A stretch of 8,821 nt of DNA from CAVALG01 sp963656085 (GTDB taxonomy: Bacteria > Bacillota > Clostridia > Oscillospirales > Acutalibacteraceae). The notes below the pieces were generated by a model, which was not told the origin of the DNA, ran no database searches, and was given only the letters and a program-made list of their open reading frames with translations. Made by a program: the position numbers and the translations under genes. Where the stretch lies: contig CAVKHV010000061.1 of NCBI GenBank assembly GCA_963656085.1, positions 1 to 8,821 of the forward strand, read 5' to 3'. Every line of letters starts with the position of its first letter. Within the stretch, counting starts at the first letter, position 1. Positions 6,319-8,821 of this stretch are shown here, piece after piece.

Positions 6319-7950
6319 CTAATTTCGGTATTTACAGTTTTCAAACCCGAAGAAAATATCACTTACCGAACTCTTTATTTCATCGGTAATGTTCATTGAA
6401 TATACAACATATCCCGTGCGGTAGCACACAGGTACGACCGGCATTTCAAGGTTGAAAGCCGCTATTACATCGGTAAGCGAAGCGTTCCCTGCGTAAAAGT
6501 CTGCAAGCGCCTTCCCCGTTGCTTCTTCAATGACCGTAGGTGCGTCCGCCTGCACGGCGGCAACGTCTGTTTGCCCTGCCGAACCGTCGGTTTGGGCAGT
6601 TCCGCCGTCGGTCTGCGGCTGTGCGTCAGCCGGAAAACCGAAAGCAAGCGCTGCGCCTTTCGTAACTATAGCGGAAAAGTCCATATTCTGCGGAATTTCC
6701 GTTTCGGCTATGTACATATCAAAATTTTTAGCGGCAATAAGCGCCGAATATTCTTCATACGATACCGATTTAAGCGTTGCGGCAATGCCGGCTTTGTTAA
6801 GCTGCGAAACAATTAACTCCGCCGCGTCACTCCGCCGCTTGTTATCGGAATTGCAAAGCAATGATATCGACAAGCGCCTACCGTCTGCGTCAATATAATA
6901 TCCCTCGCTATCCTTATTATTATAACCTATTTCTTTTAAATTGGCAAGCACAACATCAAGATTTTCCGAATTTTCGGCATTTTGGTTGCGTTTTGCATCC
7001 TCAAACGCCGGATTATACGGACTGTTCGCCACGCGCGCATTGCCGAAATACGCCTCGCTCACTATTTTTTTGCGGTTGATCGCGGCGGATACGGCATAAC
7101 GCAATTTCTCGTTAGAAAGGATATTCTTTTTATCCATATTTATGCCGAGATAGACAAAATTATTTAACAGTACATCACTGTTCTTGCCCGACATTCTTAT
7201 TACGTTTCCGTCGGCTAAATCGGAATAATAGAGCGACACGGCACCTATTTCAAGATTGTGGTCCATAGCCTCGGAATCTGGCGTGTTTATAAGCGATATT
7301 TTCTTTATTTGCGGAACCGTTATGTAGTGCGATTCGTTGGCGTTCAGACATTCGTTCGCAATATCAATAATATACCTGCCGCACCCGATCGGCGGAAGCT
7401 CAAGATTATTTTGGTCTTTAAGGTTATCACTGCCCGATTTTATAATGGGAAAATCAAGCATATTTGCAAAATACGGGTCAACCTTATCCGATTTAAATAC
7501 AACCGTCGCGCTGTCCGCAGCCGTGCATGAAACCGCCGACGCAAGCCGTGCGGCATATTTAGTCTGCGATTCCTTCGCTTTCCCGAAAGAGTACGCCACA
7601 TCTGCCGCCGTTACCGCGCTGCCGTCCGAAAACGCGGCGCTTTTAAGCCTGACCGTGCAGGTGTTCCCCTCGACGGTTACCGAATCGGCAAGGTAGTTTA
7701 CAGGCTTGAAACTCTCGTCAAGTTTTATAAGCGGATCGTACATAAGAAGCGAGAGTTCTTTGTTCATTTTCGTTTTGGCGGCATACGGGTTAAACGAATC
7801 GTTGTAACAGTACATAAGCGTAAATTTGTGCGCCGATTTTGCAGCGGTTGTCTCGTCCTTTTCGCTGCCGGATGTCTTTGTGCCGCCGCAGGCGGACAGT
7901 ATTATCGAGAATATTGCAAAAACCAGCAATATATAAGCCCTTTTTTTCAT
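6319..7950 (-). CDS. ABC-type peptide/solute-binding lipoprotein (SBP_bac_5-like), orphan
   Basis: Predicted extracytoplasmic lipoprotein of 543 residues that binds an oligopeptide, nickel or similar solute for an ABC importer. The N-terminus has KKR, a hydrophobic stretch and the lipobox LSAC with the lipidated C21, then a Ser/Thr/Lys-rich linker. Family 5 signs include YDPLIKLDESFKPVNYLADS (71-90), FSDGSAVTAADVAYSF (107-122), the LGINMD stretch (268-273) followed by NEKLRYAVSAAINRKKIV (280-297), and the closing EMPVVPV (502-508). The ATG at 7950 was preferred over an in-frame start at 8058 because the latter would overlap ymdB by 92 bases and bury the signal peptide; GGGGTG lies six bases upstream of 7950. 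A four-fold heptapeptide repeat (residues 446-473) sits where the family usually has a cargo-lobe loop. No permease or ATPase is adjacent, so the substrate is unknown. Confidence 0.87.
   Translation of the reverse strand: MKKRAYILLVFAIFSIILSACGGTKTSGSEKDETTAAKSAHKFTLMYCYNDSFNPYAAKTKMNKELSLLMYDPLIKLDESFKPVNYLADSVTVEGNTCTVRLKSAAFSDGSAVTAADVAYSFGKAKESQTKYAARLASAVSCTAADSATVVFKSDKVDPYFANMLDFPIIKSGSDNLKDQNNLELPPIGCGRYIIDIANECLNANESHYITVPQIKKISLINTPDSEAMDHNLEIGAVSLYYSDLADGNVIRMSGKNSDVLLNNFVYLGINMDKKNILSNEKLRYAVSAAINRKKIVSEAYFGNARVANSPYNPAFEDAKRNQNAENSENLDVVLANLKEIGYNNKDSEGYYIDADGRRLSISLLCNSDNKRRSDAAELIVSQLNKAGIAATLKSVSYEEYSALIAAKNFDMYIAETEIPQNMDFSAIVTKGAALAFGFPADAQPQTDGGTAQTDGSAGQTDVAAVQADAPTVIEEATGKALADFYAGNASLTDVIAAFNLEMPVVPVCYRTGYVVYSMNITDEIKSSVSDIFFGFENCKYRN
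6532..6615 (-). repeat. Four imperfect 21-bp tandem repeats within the lipoprotein gene
   Basis: Four in-frame 21-base units (6595-6615, 6574-6594, 6553-6573, 6532-6552) encode QTDGGTA, QTDGSAG, QTDVAAV and QADAPTV. Each begins with a Gln codon followed by a Thr/Ala and an Asp codon. The first two are most alike; the last is most diverged. The encoded Q/T/D/A/G-rich stretch is likely flexible. The reading frame is kept throughout. Confidence 0.85.
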
Positions 7951-7956
7951 AATCCA

Positions 7957-7962
7957 CACCCC
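7957..7962 (-). promoter_or_regulatory. Ribosome binding site of the lipoprotein gene
   Basis: Minus-strand GGGGTG six bases before the ATG at 7950, inside the 16-base gap after ymdB. It is a moderate match, and it supports the start that opens directly with the signal peptide. Confidence 0.5.
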
Positions 7963-7966
7963 GCTG

Positions 7967-8740
7967 CTATTCCGAAATTCGCGATACCGAAACGGTTTTT
8001 CCGGTTGTCGGGTCAATGTTAAAAAGTACCCCGTGCAACTGAGCCTCACCCTCGGCATTTTTAAAGCGGCTCGGCAATTTATCCCTCATTCTTTTTATAA
8101 TTATGCTTTTTTCCACGCCCAAAACCGAATCGTTCACACCGGTCATACCTATGTCGGTAATGTAACCCGTCCCGTTTTGAAGAATACGGTCGTCCGCCGT
8201 CTGGATATGCGTGTGCGTGCCGAAAACAGCCGAAACGCGACCGTCAAGATAAAAACCAATAGCGCATTTTTCAGAGGTCGCCTCGGCGTGAAAATCAGCC
8301 ACAATGATCTTTATTCCGTCATTTCGGGCACGGTCAATAAGCCTGTCAAATGTCAAAAACGGATTGTCAAGCGCGTCCATATACACAGTACCGCATACAT
8401 TAAGCACCGCCGCGCGGTACTTACCCAAATCAACAACCGCATACCCCTTCCCGGGTACGGTTTCGGGGTAGTTTTGGGGCCTTAAAAGCATATCGTTACC
8501 GTCAAGCAAATCGTAAATTTCGCGGCGGCGCAAAGTGTGGTTTCCGCCCGTTATTACATCCGCGCCCGCGGCAAAAATACTGTCGGCACTTGAGGGAAGA
8601 ATACCGTTCCCTTCAGCCGAGTTTTCACCGTTTACTATACATAAATCAACATTTAACCTGTCCTTTAATCGGGGCAGTTTTTTTAAAATCGCACGGCAGC
8701 CGGCGTCCCCGACCACATCGCCTATACACAATACATTCAT
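7967..8740 (-). CDS. ymdB: YmdB-family metallophosphoesterase
   Basis: Di-metal phosphodiesterase of the YmdB (TIGR00282-type) family, which in Bacillus subtilis acts on cyclic nucleotides and influences biofilm and motility gene expression. The 257-residue length is normal. The active-site residues are all present: D8 in GDVVGDAG, E39 and N40 in NGENS, N67 and H68 in GGNHT, H151 in DFHAEATSEK, and H176 and H178 in GTHTHIQTAD; YITDIGMTG (193-201) is a further family signature. After GNHT the usual Trp-Asp is replaced by Leu-Arg (residues 70-71). The ATG at 8740 is chosen because GGGAGA lies ten bases upstream and because the in-frame ATG at 8803 falls inside the promoter -35 element. It is the first gene of the operon. 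In this lineage the usual rny neighbour is not within the window. Confidence 0.95.
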   Translation of the reverse strand: MNVLCIGDVVGDAGCRAILKKLPRLKDRLNVDLCIVNGENSAEGNGILPSSADSIFAAGADVITGGNHTLRRREIYDLLDGNDMLLRPQNYPETVPGKGYAVVDLGKYRAAVLNVCGTVYMDALDNPFLTFDRLIDRARNDGIKIIVADFHAEATSEKCAIGFYLDGRVSAVFGTHTHIQTADDRILQNGTGYITDIGMTGVNDSVLGVEKSIIIKRMRDKLPSRFKNAEGEAQLHGVLFNIDPTTGKTVSVSRISE

Positions 8741-8750
8741 AAAAGTACAT

Positions 8751-8756
8751 TCTCCC
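8751..8756 (-). promoter_or_regulatory. Ribosome binding site of ymdB
   Basis: Minus-strand GGGAGA ten bases before the ATG at 8740. It supports the shorter start, which gives the canonical NVLCIGDVVGD N-terminus, over the ATG at 8803. Confidence 0.7.
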
Positions 8757-8774
8757 AATCTTTCAAACAATACA

Positions 8775-8803
8775 ATTATACAATACCTAAACCCGCATTT
8801 CAA
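8775..8803 (-). promoter_or_regulatory. Sigma-A-type promoter of the ymdB operon
   Basis: Read on the minus strand: -35 TTGAAA (8803-8798), a 17-base spacer, and a perfect -10 TATAAT (8780-8775). Transcription would start near 8768, leaving a leader of roughly 28 bases that includes the ymdB Shine-Dalgarno sequence. The AT-rich bases 8804-8813 could be an UP-like element. No other convincing promoter is visible before the later minus-strand genes, so it probably drives all five. Confidence 0.85.
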
Positions 8804-8821
8804 TATTTTTTGATGCGGTTG

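Noticed and set aside
6316..6344. Possible internal promoter for the yloU-like gene (TTGAAA, 17-base spacer, TAGGCT on the minus strand).
   Set aside because: The -35 is good, but the -10 matches only about half of the consensus and it overlaps the lipoprotein stop codon; too weak to annotate.
7951..8058. N-terminal extension of the lipoprotein to an ATG at 8058.
   Set aside because: It would overlap ymdB by 92 bases and place 36 charged residues before an intact signal peptide and lipobox.
8741..8803. N-terminal extension of YmdB to an ATG at 8803.
   Set aside because: That ATG lies in the -35 element upstream of the predicted transcription start, and family proteins begin at the conserved NVLCIGDVVGD segment.
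1..8821. Searched for a novel defence, mobile or RNA-based system (CRISPR-like repeats, direct-repeat flanks, transposase motifs, tRNA or riboswitch folds).
   Set aside because: None was found. Nearly all sequence is explained by seven conserved-family genes, and the gaps hold only a promoter, ribosome binding sites, a terminator and a short hairpin.

Overview
This window looks like an ordinary chromosomal segment from a low-to-mid GC Firmicute, most likely an uncultured member of the Clostridia (possibly Oscillospirales-like; this is inference). The evidence is the conserved order of a Gls24/Asp23 protein (yloU), a DhaL/FakA-type kinase (yloV) and recG, a ymdB homologue, purine-rich Shine-Dalgarno sequences and a near-consensus sigma-A promoter. 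I see no phage, insertion sequence, CRISPR array, tRNA, rRNA or defence locus. No stretch above about 65 bases lies between genes.

Layout. On the + strand, bases 15-2141 hold a membrane-anchored VanY-type D,D-carboxypeptidase and a soluble FAD-dependent oxidoreductase, 24 bases apart and probably co-transcribed from a promoter left of the window. They converge on the minus-strand block at a long hairpin (2151-2192) that looks like a shared, bidirectional terminator, strongest for the minus strand.

The minus strand, read from right to left, is a probable five-gene operon. A strong promoter (8775-8803, TTGAAA-17-TATAAT) is followed by ymdB (8740-7967, metallophosphoesterase), an extracytoplasmic solute-binding lipoprotein (7950-6319), a Gls24/YloU protein (6257-5910), a FakA/YloV kinase subunit with a TTG start (5881-4220), and recG (4216-2207). 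Spacings are 16, 61, 28 and 3 bases. A 6-bp hairpin without a T-run lies in the 61-base gap.

How they work together. FakA-type proteins phosphorylate FakB-bound exogenous fatty acids for membrane lipid synthesis, and yloU-yloV-recG is a familiar Firmicute neighbourhood. YmdB is a cyclic-nucleotide/RNA-linked phosphodiesterase in Bacillus, and RecG remodels stalled forks. The solute-binding lipoprotein is the odd member: it has no permease or ATPase beside it and carries a four-copy heptapeptide repeat near its C-terminus. I found no convincing undescribed system. The items most worth a second look are that orphan lipoprotein, its repeat insertion and its place in the operon.
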